Source: Actinacidiphila paucisporea (GTDB lineage Bacteria; Actinomycetota; Actinomycetes; Streptomycetales; Streptomycetaceae). From it: a DNA stretch of 64,000 bases. A program made the position numbers and the translations under genes. Of the stretch, positions 15,591 to 23,291 are shown piece after piece. How positions within the stretch are numbered: position 1 is the first letter of the stretch; each line of letters opens with the position of its first letter. Under the pieces are notes generated by a model, which was not told the origin of the DNA, did not search any database, and saw nothing but the letters and a program-made list of their open reading frames with translations. The DNA lies in NCBI RefSeq assembly GCF_900142575.1, contig NZ_FRBI01000004.1, positions 336,874 to 400,873 of the forward strand, written 5' to 3'.

Positions 15591-16859
15591 ATGGGTGTAC
15601 GCCTGCGGACCACGCTCGCCGCGACCGCCGTCGTGGCCGCCGCCCTCGCGGTGGCCGCCGTCGCGCTCTTCACCGCGCTGCACGCCAGCCTGACGGACTC
15701 GGCCAACGCGCTGGCCGAGCGGGACGCCGAGTACAAGGCCGCGGTGATCCAGGCGACCGGCCTGGCACCCGGTACGAAGCACCTCGGCGGCGCGGCGGAA
15801 GGCCTCCCGCCGGGGTCGGCCCCCGACGGGACGCCCCCGCCGCCGGGGAGTCCGCCCAAGGAGGCCGGCGGCATCGTGGTCATCAGCCGGCGCGTCGAGA
15901 CGGGGAAGGGCACCGTCACCGTCGTGGGCACCGCCTCCCTGGCCCCGGCCCGCGCCGCCATGCGCACCCTGAGCGCCGTGCTGGTCCCGGGCATCCCCGC
16001 GCTGCTCGCGCTGGTCGCCTGGCTCACCTGGCTCGCCGTCGGCCGGGCGCTGCGCCCGGTCTCCGCGATCCGTGCGAAGGTCGCCGACATCACCGCGCGC
16101 GACCTGCACGAACGGGTGCCCGTACCGGCGTCCCGGGACGAGATCGGCGCCCTGGCGCGTACCGTCAACGCCACCCTCGACCGGTTGCAGACCGCGGTCG
16201 GCGCGCACCGGCAGTTCGTCGCCGACGCCGCGCACGAGCTGCGCAGCCCGATGGCGGTGCTGCGGACCCGGCTCGAACTCGCCCGCCCCGGCGAGCGGCG
16301 GCTCGCGGCGGGTGCGCTGGACGACGTGCAGCGGCTGCAGACCCTCACCGCCGACCTGCTGCTGCTCGCCAGACTGGACGCCCGGGAGCCGATCCGCACC
16401 CGGGAGACCGACCTGGCGCAGATCGTCGCCGAGGAGGCGGCCCGCGCCCGCCCGCGCACCGACGTCCGGGTCGCCCTGCGGCTCACCCCCGACCTGCTGG
16501 TCGACGGTTCGCCCGACCACCTGCGCCGGCTGGTGGCGAACCTGGTCGACAACGCCGTGCGCCACGCGGCCGGCTCGGTGACCGTGGCGCTCACCCACGA
16601 GGCGGGGTCCGGGCAGGCCCGCCTGGACGTCACCGACGACGGGCCGGGCATACGTCCCGAGGACCGGGCCACCGTCTTCGACCGCTTCACCCGGCTCGAC
16701 CACGCCCGCACCCGCGACACCGGCGGCTCGGGGCTCGGCCTGTCCATCGCCCGCGACATCGCGCTCGCGCACCGGGCCACCCTCCAGGTCGTCCCCTGCC
16801 CGCCGCCGGGCGCCCGGCTGCGCGCGGTCTTCCCGCTGCGGACCACGACCCGCTGCTGA
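15591..16859 (+). CDS. Two-component sensor histidine kinase
   Basis: 422 residues. TM1 is about 9-30, then an extracytoplasmic loop of about 100 residues rich in Pro/Gly ('GSAPDGTPPPPGSPPKEAGG'), TM2 about 130-152, and HAMP about 153-205. The DHp phospho-acceptor His lies in 'FVADAAHELRSPMAVLRTRL'. The HATPase domain has the N box 'LVANLVDNAVRHA', G1 'DDGPGIRPED' and G2 'GGSGLGLSIARDIA'. Co-transcribed with the response regulator (1-bp gap). The last six codons lie in the left arm of a 19-bp perfect hairpin. Confidence 0.92.
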   Translation: MGVRLRTTLAATAVVAAALAVAAVALFTALHASLTDSANALAERDAEYKAAVIQATGLAPGTKHLGGAAEGLPPGSAPDGTPPPPGSPPKEAGGIVVISRRVETGKGTVTVVGTASLAPARAAMRTLSAVLVPGIPALLALVAWLTWLAVGRALRPVSAIRAKVADITARDLHERVPVPASRDEIGALARTVNATLDRLQTAVGAHRQFVADAAHELRSPMAVLRTRLELARPGERRLAAGALDDVQRLQTLTADLLLLARLDAREPIRTRETDLAQIVAEEAARARPRTDVRVALRLTPDLLVDGSPDHLRRLVANLVDNAVRHAAGSVTVALTHEAGSGQARLDVTDDGPGIRPEDRATVFDRFTRLDHARTRDTGGSGLGLSIARDIALAHRATLQVVPCPPPGARLRAVFPLRTTTRC

Positions 16860-16896
16860 CCGCGGTATTTCGCGCGATCAGCAGCGGGTCGTGGTC
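16841..16896. terminator. 19-bp perfect inverted repeat overlapping the kinase stop codon
   Basis: The left arm 16841-16859 (GACCACGACCCGCTGCTGA, including the TGA stop) pairs exactly with 16878-16896. The 18-nt loop contains a further CGCG/CGCG pair. It lies between convergent genes and should terminate both. Confidence 0.85.
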
Positions 16897-16906
16897 GGCA
16901 AGGGCC

Positions 16907-17521
16907 TCACGCGGCGGCGAATTCCACTTCCGCCGCCGTCACCACGGTCCCGAAGCGCGGGAAGTCCAGGGACACCGCGGCCCGGTGCTCGGCCGCCGTC
17001 AGACCCGACATGGCGTCCTCGGCGAAGACCAGCCGGTAGCCGAGGTCGGCGGCGGCCCGGGCGGTGGACTCCACGCCCAGGTTGGTGGCGACGCCGGCCA
17101 TCACCAGGGTGTCGACGCCGCGCGCCCGCAGCCGCTCGTCCAGGTCGGTGCCGTGGAAGGCGCCGACCGTCTGCTTGACGACGAGGATGTCGCCGTCCTG
17201 CGCGACCCCCTCCGCCAGGCCGCTGCCGGCCGGCTGCTCGGCCACGCCGGGGCGTTGCGCCCTGACGGCCACCACCGGGGCGCCCGCCTCGCGGAAGGCC
17301 GCCGCCAGGCCCAGCGCGGCGGCGAGCACGTCGGGGCCTGGCAAGGGGGCCAGCGGTAAGGCCACGATGCGGTCCATGAGGTCGATCATCACCAGTGCGG
17401 TGCGGGCCGGATCGAGGCCGGGGGCGAGCGGGGACTCGCGGGCCGGTCTCGCGTCCGCCGCTCGCCCGGCGTACGGACCCGTGTCGGACCCGGCTCCCTG
17501 TTCGTGATCATGTGCGGTCAT
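16907..17521 (-). CDS. Isochorismatase-like hydrolase with Gly at the Cys position
   Basis: 204 residues. Family signatures: catalytic Asp in 'TALVMIDLMDRIV', Lys in 'DILVVKQTVGAFHGTDLD', and cis-peptide motif 'VMAGVATNLGVESTARAAAD'. The nucleophilic Cys of amidohydrolase members is replaced by Gly in NLGVEST, as in the YecD/isochorismatase-type subgroup, so amidase chemistry through a Cys is unlikely. The N-terminal 38 residues are a disordered Ala/Gly/Asp-rich extension. A TTA codon at 17357-17359 (Leu in IVALPL) predicts bldA-dependent translation. ATG 17521 is preceded by TAGGGT and 6 nt, a leaderless arrangement embedded in a palindrome. Confidence 0.82.
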   Translation of the reverse strand: MTAHDHEQGAGSDTGPYAGRAADARPARESPLAPGLDPARTALVMIDLMDRIVALPLAPLPGPDVLAAALGLAAAFREAGAPVVAVRAQRPGVAEQPAGSGLAEGVAQDGDILVVKQTVGAFHGTDLDERLRARGVDTLVMAGVATNLGVESTARAAADLGYRLVFAEDAMSGLTAAEHRAAVSLDFPRFGTVVTAAEVEFAAA

Positions 17522-17549
17522 GACCGGACCCTACCCGCAGGGTCCGGTC
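17522..17549. promoter_or_regulatory. Dyad over the isochorismatase-like gene promoter
   Basis: GACCGGACCCT (17522-17532) and AGGGTCCGGTC (17539-17549) are perfect 11-bp arms with a 6-nt centre, directly abutting ATG 17521. The minus-strand -10 TAGGGT lies within the proximal arm, so a repressor dimer here would block initiation. Because the mRNA would be leaderless, an RNA hairpin role is less likely. Confidence 0.6.
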
Positions 17550-17676
17550 GGCCGCCGGGTGTTCACAAGGGTGCAGGTCCGCTCGCAAGCAGTCGCGGAG
17601 CCGACCGCCCGGCGATCACGTCCCGCCCCGCGGCGGGCGGCTTCCGTCATCTTGTGTCGGCGTGCGCCACGGCCGA

Positions 17677-17682
17677 TAGGCT
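17677..17682 (+). promoter_or_regulatory. -10 box of the DUF397 gene
   Basis: TAGGCT lies 33 nt upstream of GTG 17716; TTGTGT at 17652-17657 could serve as -35 with a long 19-nt spacer. Confidence 0.4.
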
Positions 17683-17715
17683 GGACGGGAAGGACGACAC
17701 GGGAGGAGAGCGGAC

Positions 17716-17955
17716 GTGGCGGAAAGCACCACAGGACAGCCGTTGGCCAGCGGGAAGAAGCCGCAACTGGATCTGACGGATGCGGAGTGGCTGTCCAGCA
17801 GCCAGGGCAGCGGGGATGTGCAGATCGCCTTCGTCGAGGGCTATATCGCGATGCGGGACGGGCGGCACCCCGACGGCCCCGCGCTGATCTTCACCCCGGC
17901 CGAATGGCGTGCCTTCGTTCTCGGCGCGCGCGACGGCGAGTTCGACCTCACCTGA
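17716..17955 (+). CDS. DUF397 domain protein
   Basis: 79 residues. 'WLSSSQGSGDVQIAFVEGYI', 'AMRDGRHPDGPALIF' and 'TPAEWRAFVLGARDGEFDL' fit the DUF397 pattern (W-x-SS, VRD, W-x-A-F, GEFD). DUF397 proteins usually pair with a WhiJ-like XRE regulator and act as its partner; here no XRE gene is adjacent, so it is an orphan. The typical 'CVEV' motif is altered to QIAFVEGY. GTG 17716 follows GGGAGGAGAG at good spacing. Confidence 0.85.
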   Translation: MAESTTGQPLASGKKPQLDLTDAEWLSSSQGSGDVQIAFVEGYIAMRDGRHPDGPALIFTPAEWRAFVLGARDGEFDLT

Positions 17956-17982
17956 CGGCCCGTCGCCTGACGGCCCGCCCGT

Positions 17983-18014
17983 CGGGCGTACGACACGGCA
18001 CGGCCGTACGCCCG
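17983..18014. terminator. 10-bp hairpin terminator between convergent genes
   Basis: CGGGCGTACG (17983-17992) pairs with CGTACGCCCG (18005-18014) across a 12-nt loop, between the DUF397 gene and the gene ending at 18043. Confidence 0.65.
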
Positions 18015-18042
18015 GCGGCTCGCGGTGGCCCGGGTCGCGGCC

Positions 18043-18774
18043 TTACGGCCAGTTGCCCAGCTCCGGCAGCGGACCGCCGGTCAACGGCCGCTGCGGCGCA
18101 CGTCCCGCCAGCCATGCCGCCAGGTCGGTGAGCCTGCCCTCGACCGCGACCGGTTCGCCCTCGCCGAGCGTCCAGGAGCGGTCCGCGTCCACCGCGGCCA
18201 GCCGCAGCTCGGTCCCGGCCGGCACCCGTACGGCCAGGAAGTCGACCAGGTGGAGACACAGGTGCGGCGGCCAGCTGTCGGGGCCCGTGCCCAGCAGCGC
18301 GTCCGCGGTGTGGATCTGCAGCTCCCGCCACCAGGCCAGCCCCGCGGTCCGCACGGTGCCGTCGCGATAGGCCACCGGCCGCCGCCAGTCGCCGGGTCCG
18401 ACGGCGTCCCAGGACGCCTCCGCCTCGTCCAGCGCGTCCCCGACCGCCGCGGCCAACTCCGCCGCGCCGCGGCCGTGTCCGGCCTCGATCGCCGCGTCAC
18501 GGGCCGCCCTGCCGCCGTCGTAGACCTCCACCGTCCGGCCGCGCAGCGCGTAGCGCGCCTGCCGGGCGAGCGCTCGCGCGACCCCCTCGACATGGCTGAG
18601 CAGATGGCCGCGGGTCCAGCCCGGCAGCGCGCTCGGCGCGCGGGCCGCGTCCTCGGTCAGCCCGGCGAGCAGCCCGCGCAGCCTGATATGACCCTCCGCC
18701 AGCGCGGCGCGCAGGTCGAGGTCCTCCTCCGATGGTGCCCGGTCCGTCACGGCCACAGCAGTCCCCGCTTCCAT
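18043..18774 (-). CDS. Maleylpyruvate isomerase-family, mycothiol-dependent-type protein
   Basis: 243 residues. An MDMPI N-terminal DinB-like four-helix bundle is marked by 'RAPSALPGWTRGHLLSHVEG' (the GWT-x-G-H-x-x-x-H metal motif) and 'LAWWRELQIHTADALLG'. The C-terminal part (about 165-240) resembles the MDMPI_C/SCP-2-like domain. Such proteins use mycothiol and a bound divalent metal to isomerise or detoxify electrophiles. ATG 18774 has GAGG 4 nt upstream and overlaps the pdxH-like gene by 28 bp; GTG 18750 in a GTGA overlap is a credible alternative. It is second in a two-gene unit. Confidence 0.82.
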   Translation of the reverse strand: MEAGTAVAVTDRAPSEEDLDLRAALAEGHIRLRGLLAGLTEDAARAPSALPGWTRGHLLSHVEGVARALARQARYALRGRTVEVYDGGRAARDAAIEAGHGRGAAELAAAVGDALDEAEASWDAVGPGDWRRPVAYRDGTVRTAGLAWWRELQIHTADALLGTGPDSWPPHLCLHLVDFLAVRVPAGTELRLAAVDADRSWTLGEGEPVAVEGRLTDLAAWLAGRAPQRPLTGGPLPELGNWP

Positions 18775-19400
18775 CCGTCCTCGGTGCGTGTGTAGGCGAC
18801 CCGGGTGTGCCGGCGGTCGCGGTCGCCCTGCCAGAACTCGACGCTGTCCGGGCGCAGCGTGTAGAGCGTCCAGCCGGGTGCGACCAGCCCGCCTTCGCGG
18901 TCGACACGGGCGGCGGCCTCGCGTACGGCGGCGTCCCTGCCGGCCAGGTCGGGCAGCGGGGTGCTCTGCAGGCCGAGCAGCGTCTCGGCGCGGGCGCCGG
19001 GGGAGCGGGCCAGGAAGTCCGCCGCGCTCGCGTCGCCGCTGCCCGCGGTGACGCGGCCCCGTACCCGCACCTGGCGGGCCTGCGGCGACCAGTAGAAGGT
19101 GAGCGCCGCCGCCGGGTGGCCGGCCAGCTCGCGCCCCTTGCGGCCGGTGGCGTCGGCGGCGAAGTGCCAGCCGTCGGGTGAGACGTCCTTGACGATCAGC
19201 ACCCGGGCCGACGGATCGCCGTCGGTGCCGATCGTGGACAGGGTCATGGCGTGCGGTTCGCGCACGCCGGCGCGCACGGCGGCGAGCAGCCAGTCGGTGA
19301 ACAGCTCCCGCGGGTCCGCGGGCAGCGTGTCGGTGTCGAAGTCCGGCAGATCGCCCGAGAAAACGTCGAGTCCGCGCAGCAGTTCGCGGAGATCGGACAC
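18747..19400 (-). CDS. pdxH: Pyridoxamine 5'-phosphate oxidase (PdxH-type)
   Basis: 217 residues, an FMN-binding split barrel of PdxH length. 'PHAMTLSTIGTDGDPSARVL' then 'LIVKDVSPDGWHFAADATG' contain FMN contacts. 'RKGRELAGHPAAALTFYW' and 'RQVRVRGRVTAGSGDASAAD' are family signatures, and the C-terminus 'RDRRHTRVAYTRTEDGW' keeps the PdxH R-L/H-x-R pattern in modified form. It would oxidise pyridoxamine/pyridoxine phosphate to PLP. GTG 19400 lies 8 nt after GGAGG. The divergence of the C-terminal substrate motif leaves a related flavoenzyme possible. Confidence 0.8.
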   Translation of the reverse strand: MSDLRELLRGLDVFSGDLPDFDTDTLPADPRELFTDWLLAAVRAGVREPHAMTLSTIGTDGDPSARVLIVKDVSPDGWHFAADATGRKGRELAGHPAAALTFYWSPQARQVRVRGRVTAGSGDASAADFLARSPGARAETLLGLQSTPLPDLAGRDAAVREAAARVDREGGLVAPGWTLYTLRPDSVEFWQGDRDRRHTRVAYTRTEDGWKRGLLWP

Positions 19401-19436
19401 AGGCACCCCCTCCGTCTTAATGGTGTTCGGCGAGCG

Positions 19437-19448
19437 TAGCATTAGCTC
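19437..19448 (+). promoter_or_regulatory. -10 box, leaderless start
   Basis: TAGCAT at 19437-19442, 6 nt, then ATG 19449. The 48-bp interval to pdxH must hold both divergent promoters. Confidence 0.5.
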
Positions 19449-20084
19449 ATGCACGCTGATCATCTCGCGCTGGATCTCGCCGTCACGATCCGGCACGACG
19501 GCCACGGCGGGGTCGCCGACGACCTCGCCGACCCGGCGGCGCTGACCGGCTGGGTGCGCGCCCACGCCGACGGCCTGCGCGCCGACCTGACCGCAGGGCC
19601 GTACACCGCCGCGACCTTCACCGCCGACGCAGCGGCGCTCGCCGCGGCCCTCGACGTGCGCACCGCGGTCCGCTCCCTCTTCGCCCGCGCGGTGCTGCCC
19701 GGGCCGCCCAGTTCCGCCGACGCCGGCCGGCTGCCATCCGCCCGGCAGGCCCTGGACCGGCTCAACGCCGCCGCGGCCCTGGTCCCCGTCACCCCGCGCC
19801 TGGACTGGCCGCAGGACGGCCCCGCCACCGCGAGCCGTACCGTCGCCGGCACGCCCGCCGCCGCCGACCTGCTCGCCGCCGCGCTCGCCCGGCACGCCAT
19901 CGGCTTCCTCACCAGCCCCGACCTGGACCTGCTCCGCGCCTGCCCGGCGCCGCGCTGCGTTCGCTACTTCGTCAAGGAGCACGCCCGCCAGGAGTGGTGC
20001 AAGCCCGCCTGCGGCAACCGCGCCCGCGTCGCCCGCCACCACGCAAGGCACCGCACCGGCCCCGGCAGCGGCGGGGCGGGCTGA
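19449..20084 (+). CDS. CGNR zinc-finger / ABATE-domain protein
   Basis: 211 residues. An ABATE domain (about 5-150) begins 'HLALDLAVTIRHDGHGGVAD'. The C-terminal CGNR zinc finger contains 'CPAPRCVRYFVKEHARQEWC' followed by KPACGNRARVARH, giving four Cys ligands and the CGNR motif. Proteins of this type are considered DNA-binding stress regulators; the usual ligand is unknown. The last 13 codons lie inside the first copy of a 93-bp tandem repeat, so the extreme C-terminus (HRTGPGSGGAG) is repeat-encoded and probably not conserved. Confidence 0.85.
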   Translation: MHADHLALDLAVTIRHDGHGGVADDLADPAALTGWVRAHADGLRADLTAGPYTAATFTADAAALAAALDVRTAVRSLFARAVLPGPPSSADAGRLPSARQALDRLNAAAALVPVTPRLDWPQDGPATASRTVAGTPAAADLLAAALARHAIGFLTSPDLDLLRACPAPRCVRYFVKEHARQEWCKPACGNRARVARHHARHRTGPGSGGAG

Positions 20085-20222
20085 CGCCGGGCCACCGGCA
20101 GGTGCGGGACGGCCCGAGCACGGTCCCGCTCAGACGCCAGGCACCGCACCGGCCCCGGCCGCGGTGGAAGGGGCTGACGCCCGGTCACCGGCAGGTGCGG
20201 GACGGCCCGAGCACGGTCCCGC
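20046..20222. repeat. 93-bp tandem duplication overlapping the CGNR gene 3' end
   Basis: The unit starts AGGCACCGCACCGGCCCCGG at 20046 and again at 20139. Both copies continue through CACCGGCAGGTGCGGGACGG to GAGCACGGTCCCGC. The second copy has lost the coding function. The first copy supplies the last codons and the stop of the CGNR gene. Confidence 0.8.
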
Positions 20223-20534
20223 CGGGGGGTGCTACGGGTGGTAACGGGGGCGCATCCGGGGCGCACGGGAGAACAGGTGTGGCGCGTGGCCCGCGGGACC
20301 TGGCCGGTCGGGCGGGCGGCGTGGCAGGCTCCCCGGAGGTCGGCCGCGAGGGTGCCTCCCAACGGGCCGCCGCCCACAGCGCCGTGCCGGCCGAGTCCCC
20401 TGCCAGTGGCCGACCGGCACGGCCGTTCATGCTTACACACCGCAGCCGACGGCGTACGCTGTGGGGCCATCGGGCAGATGTCCGCGCGGCGCGGTGTGCG
20501 CCGGGCGCGCGGCCCGGTCGCCAGGGGGGTGCGC
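20085..20534. other. Intergenic region upstream of the LAL-like ATPase
   Basis: 450 bp without a gene. It holds the end of the 93-bp tandem repeat (to about 20222), then GC-rich sequence with no clear structure. A promoter follows: -35 TTACAC (20433-20438), 16-nt spacer, -10 TACGCT (20455-20460), about 70 nt before ATG 20535. Confidence 0.55.
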
Positions 20535-23228
20535 ATGTCGCAGCACCAGACGCGCAGCCTGCGCGCGCTGCTCGAACGCGAGGCCGAACTCGTCGCCGTC
20601 GACGAGGCGCTGAGCGAGCTCGACGGCCTGCTCCCGGACGGCGCGGGACAGCCCGGTGCGCGCCGCCGCGGCGGTCTGCTCGCCTTCGCCGGAGCCGCGG
20701 GGCTCGGCAAGACCACGCTGCTCACCGAGGTCCGCGCACGCGCCGCCCGCCGCGGCTGTACGGTCCTGTCCGCACGCGGCGGCGACCAGGAGCAGCAGGT
20801 CGCCTTCCACGTGGCGCGGCAACTGCTGCAACCCCAGCTCGCGGGCGCCGCCGAGACCGAGATCAGGGCCACGCTGGGCAGTTGGTACGGCATCGTCGGC
20901 CCGGCGCTCGGCCTGTGCACCGCCGAGGGCGCCGCCCCCGACCCGCAGGGCATCCGCGACGGGCTCGACTGGGTGCTCACCCACCTCGCCGTGCAGCGCG
21001 CACCGGCCGTCCTGGTCCTGGACGACGCCCACTGGGCCGACCCGCAGTCGCTCAACTGGCTGGCGGCCTTCGCCCCGCGCGCCGAGGACCTGGCCCTGCT
21101 CATCGTCGTCGCCTACCGGCCCGACGAACTCCCCGCCGGCGCCGAGTCCTTCCGCGGCCTGCCCGGCAGGGCGGGCCACCGCCCGATCGGCCTGGAACCG
21201 CTCACCCCGGCCGCCGTCGGCCGCCTCGTGCGCGAAGCGGTCGGCGAGCACGCCGACGACGCCTTCTGCCGCGAGTGCTGGGCGGTCACCGCGGGCAATC
21301 CCTTCGAGGCCGTCGAGCTGACCGCGAAACTGCGCGACCGCGGCGTCACCCCCGACGGTTCGAGCACCCACCTGCTGCGCGACCTCGCCGCCGCCACCAA
21401 GGGCAGCGGCCTGGTCAACCGGCTGGAGCGGCTCGGGCCCTCCACCGTCAGGCTCGCCTGGGCCGCCGCGGTCCTGGGCACCGAGGTCCCGCCGGAACTG
21501 GCCGCGGCCGTCGCCGGGCTCGGCAGCGAGGAGACCGCCGACTGCGCCGACCGGCTCCGCGAGGCCCGGATCCTCACCCGCAGCCGCACCCTGGAGTTCG
21601 CCCACCCGCTGATCGCCACCACCGTCTACCACGCGATACCCGACGCCGTACGGGTCGCCCTGCACGGCCAGGCCGCCTGGTCCGTCGTGGACGCCGGGCT
21701 CGGCCCGTCCGCCGCCGCCCGGCACCTGCTGGAGACCCGCCCCGAGGGCGACCCGTGGGTGGTCCACCAGTTGCGCGCCGCCGCCCGCGAGACGCTGCGG
21801 GCCGGCGCCCCTGAGGCGGCCCGCGGCCACCTCGCCAGGGCGCTGCGCGAACCCCCGCCGCAGGAGGAGCGCGCCGAGGTGCTCTACGAACTGGGCTGCG
21901 CCTCCCAGCTCCTCGAACCGTCCGTCACCGTGGACCACCTGCGGGCCGCGCTGCGGCAGCCGATCAGCGACCCCGCGCTGCGCGACGGCATCGTCTTCCG
22001 GCTGTCGCAGTCTCTGGCGCACAGCGACCGGCTCGGCGAGGCCGCCGAGGTCGTCGCGGAGGCCGCCCGCACCGCCACCAGCGCCCGCACCCGGCTGCGG
22101 ATGCAGGCCGAGCAGTTCATGTGGGACGCCTTCCGCGCCGACGAACCCGACTCGCCGGGCCGCTCCCGGCGGCTGACCCGGCTCGCCGACCGGCTCACCG
22201 GCCGCGACCTCACCGAGCGGTACATCATCGGGCTGCGCGCCTGGGACGCCACCCTGCGCGGCGAGCACGTCTCCACCGTGCTGCGGCACGCCGGCCGCGC
22301 CCTGGACGGCGGCCTGCCGTGGGCCGACGAGGCCTGGGGCTTCGAGGTGCCGGTGCTGGTCGCGATGACGTACCTCTACGCCGACCGGCCCGAGCGGGCC
22401 GAGGAGCTGTTCGCCACCGGGATCGCCGACTTCGAACGGCAGGGGTGGCGCGGCGCCCACCTGTCCTTCGGGCTGCTGCTGCTCGGCTACGTCCGCTACC
22501 GGCAGGGCCGGCTCGCCGACGCCGAGGAGCTGGCCCGCGACGGCCTGCGGCTCGCCGAGCGCGTCGGGCGCGGCACCCCCGTGCAGTGGTATTCCGTCGC
22601 CGTCCTCATCGCGGTGCTGCTGGCCCGCGGCCGTACCGCCGAAGCGACCGAGCTGGCCGCCGAGCACGCGTTCCGCGAGCCCTTCCCGGCCGCCGTCACC
22701 TTCCCCGACGCCCAGGCCGTGCACGGCGAGCTGCTGCTGGCCCGCGGCCTGCACGAAGAGGCCTGCGCGGAGCTGTCCGCGGTCGGCCGCCGGCTCGACG
22801 CCCGCGGCATGCGCAACCCCGCCTGGTGCCCCTGGCAGTTGCACCTCGCGCTCGCCGAGTCGCACGACGCACCGCAGCGTGCCCGGTACACCGCGCTCGA
22901 CGCCCTCACCCGGGCGCGGCAGTACGGCGCCAGGTCCGCGATCGGCCACGCGCTGCTGGTCGCGGCCGAGGTCAGCGGGGGACCCGAACGGCTGAAGCTG
23001 CTCACCGAGGCCGTCGACCACCTCGCGGCCTCCCCGCCGGCCCACCTGCTCGCCCGGGCGCTGGTCGCCCACGGCGTCGCCCTGCGCGAGTCCGGCCGTC
23101 CCGTGGAGGCCGCCGGCCAGCTCCGCCGCGGCCTGGACACCGCCCTGCGGTGCGCCGCCGACGGCACCGCGGCACAGGCCGGCACCGAACTGGCGCGGAC
23201 CGCCGCCCCGGACGCCGCGGCCCCCTGA
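20535..23228 (+). CDS. LAL-like AAA ATPase with helical repeats, no HTH
   Basis: 897 residues. Walker A 'GAAGLGKTTLLTEVRARAAR' is near 52-71, and Walker B 'AVLVLDDAHWADPQSLNWL' near 157. A STAND/AAA_16 core is followed by a long TPR-like helical region (about 390-890). This is the layout of large ATP-binding LuxR (LAL) regulators, but the C-terminus ends 'ELARTAAPDAAAP' without a LuxR HTH. It therefore probably acts as a signal-transducing ATPase scaffold or through a partner. ATG 20535 follows CAGGGGGGTGCGC. It is followed by a hairpin terminator. Confidence 0.8.
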   Translation: MSQHQTRSLRALLEREAELVAVDEALSELDGLLPDGAGQPGARRRGGLLAFAGAAGLGKTTLLTEVRARAARRGCTVLSARGGDQEQQVAFHVARQLLQPQLAGAAETEIRATLGSWYGIVGPALGLCTAEGAAPDPQGIRDGLDWVLTHLAVQRAPAVLVLDDAHWADPQSLNWLAAFAPRAEDLALLIVVAYRPDELPAGAESFRGLPGRAGHRPIGLEPLTPAAVGRLVREAVGEHADDAFCRECWAVTAGNPFEAVELTAKLRDRGVTPDGSSTHLLRDLAAATKGSGLVNRLERLGPSTVRLAWAAAVLGTEVPPELAAAVAGLGSEETADCADRLREARILTRSRTLEFAHPLIATTVYHAIPDAVRVALHGQAAWSVVDAGLGPSAAARHLLETRPEGDPWVVHQLRAAARETLRAGAPEAARGHLARALREPPPQEERAEVLYELGCASQLLEPSVTVDHLRAALRQPISDPALRDGIVFRLSQSLAHSDRLGEAAEVVAEAARTATSARTRLRMQAEQFMWDAFRADEPDSPGRSRRLTRLADRLTGRDLTERYIIGLRAWDATLRGEHVSTVLRHAGRALDGGLPWADEAWGFEVPVLVAMTYLYADRPERAEELFATGIADFERQGWRGAHLSFGLLLLGYVRYRQGRLADAEELARDGLRLAERVGRGTPVQWYSVAVLIAVLLARGRTAEATELAAEHAFREPFPAAVTFPDAQAVHGELLLARGLHEEACAELSAVGRRLDARGMRNPAWCPWQLHLALAESHDAPQRARYTALDALTRARQYGARSAIGHALLVAAEVSGGPERLKLLTEAVDHLAASPPAHLLARALVAHGVALRESGRPVEAAGQLRRGLDTALRCAADGTAAQAGTELARTAAPDAAAP

Positions 23229-23239
23229 AAACCGCGTCC

Positions 23240-23257
23240 ACCCGCCGGTCGGCGGGT
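23240..23257 (+). terminator. Short hairpin after the LAL-like gene
   Basis: ACCCGCC (23240-23246) pairs with GGCGGGT (23251-23257) with loop GGTC, 12 bp after the stop codon. Confidence 0.55.
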
Positions 23258-23279
23258 CCCCGCCACGCAGGCCACCCCT

Positions 23280-23291
23280 TACCATGGCCGC
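23280..23291 (+). promoter_or_regulatory. -10 box, leaderless start
   Basis: TACCAT at 23280-23285, 6 nt, then ATG 23292. Confidence 0.5.

Noticed and set aside
2817..17521. Secondary-metabolite cluster (efflux pump, TetR, hydrolases)
   Set aside because: No PKS, NRPS, terpene synthase, RiPP precursor or tailoring set; genes belong to unrelated units.
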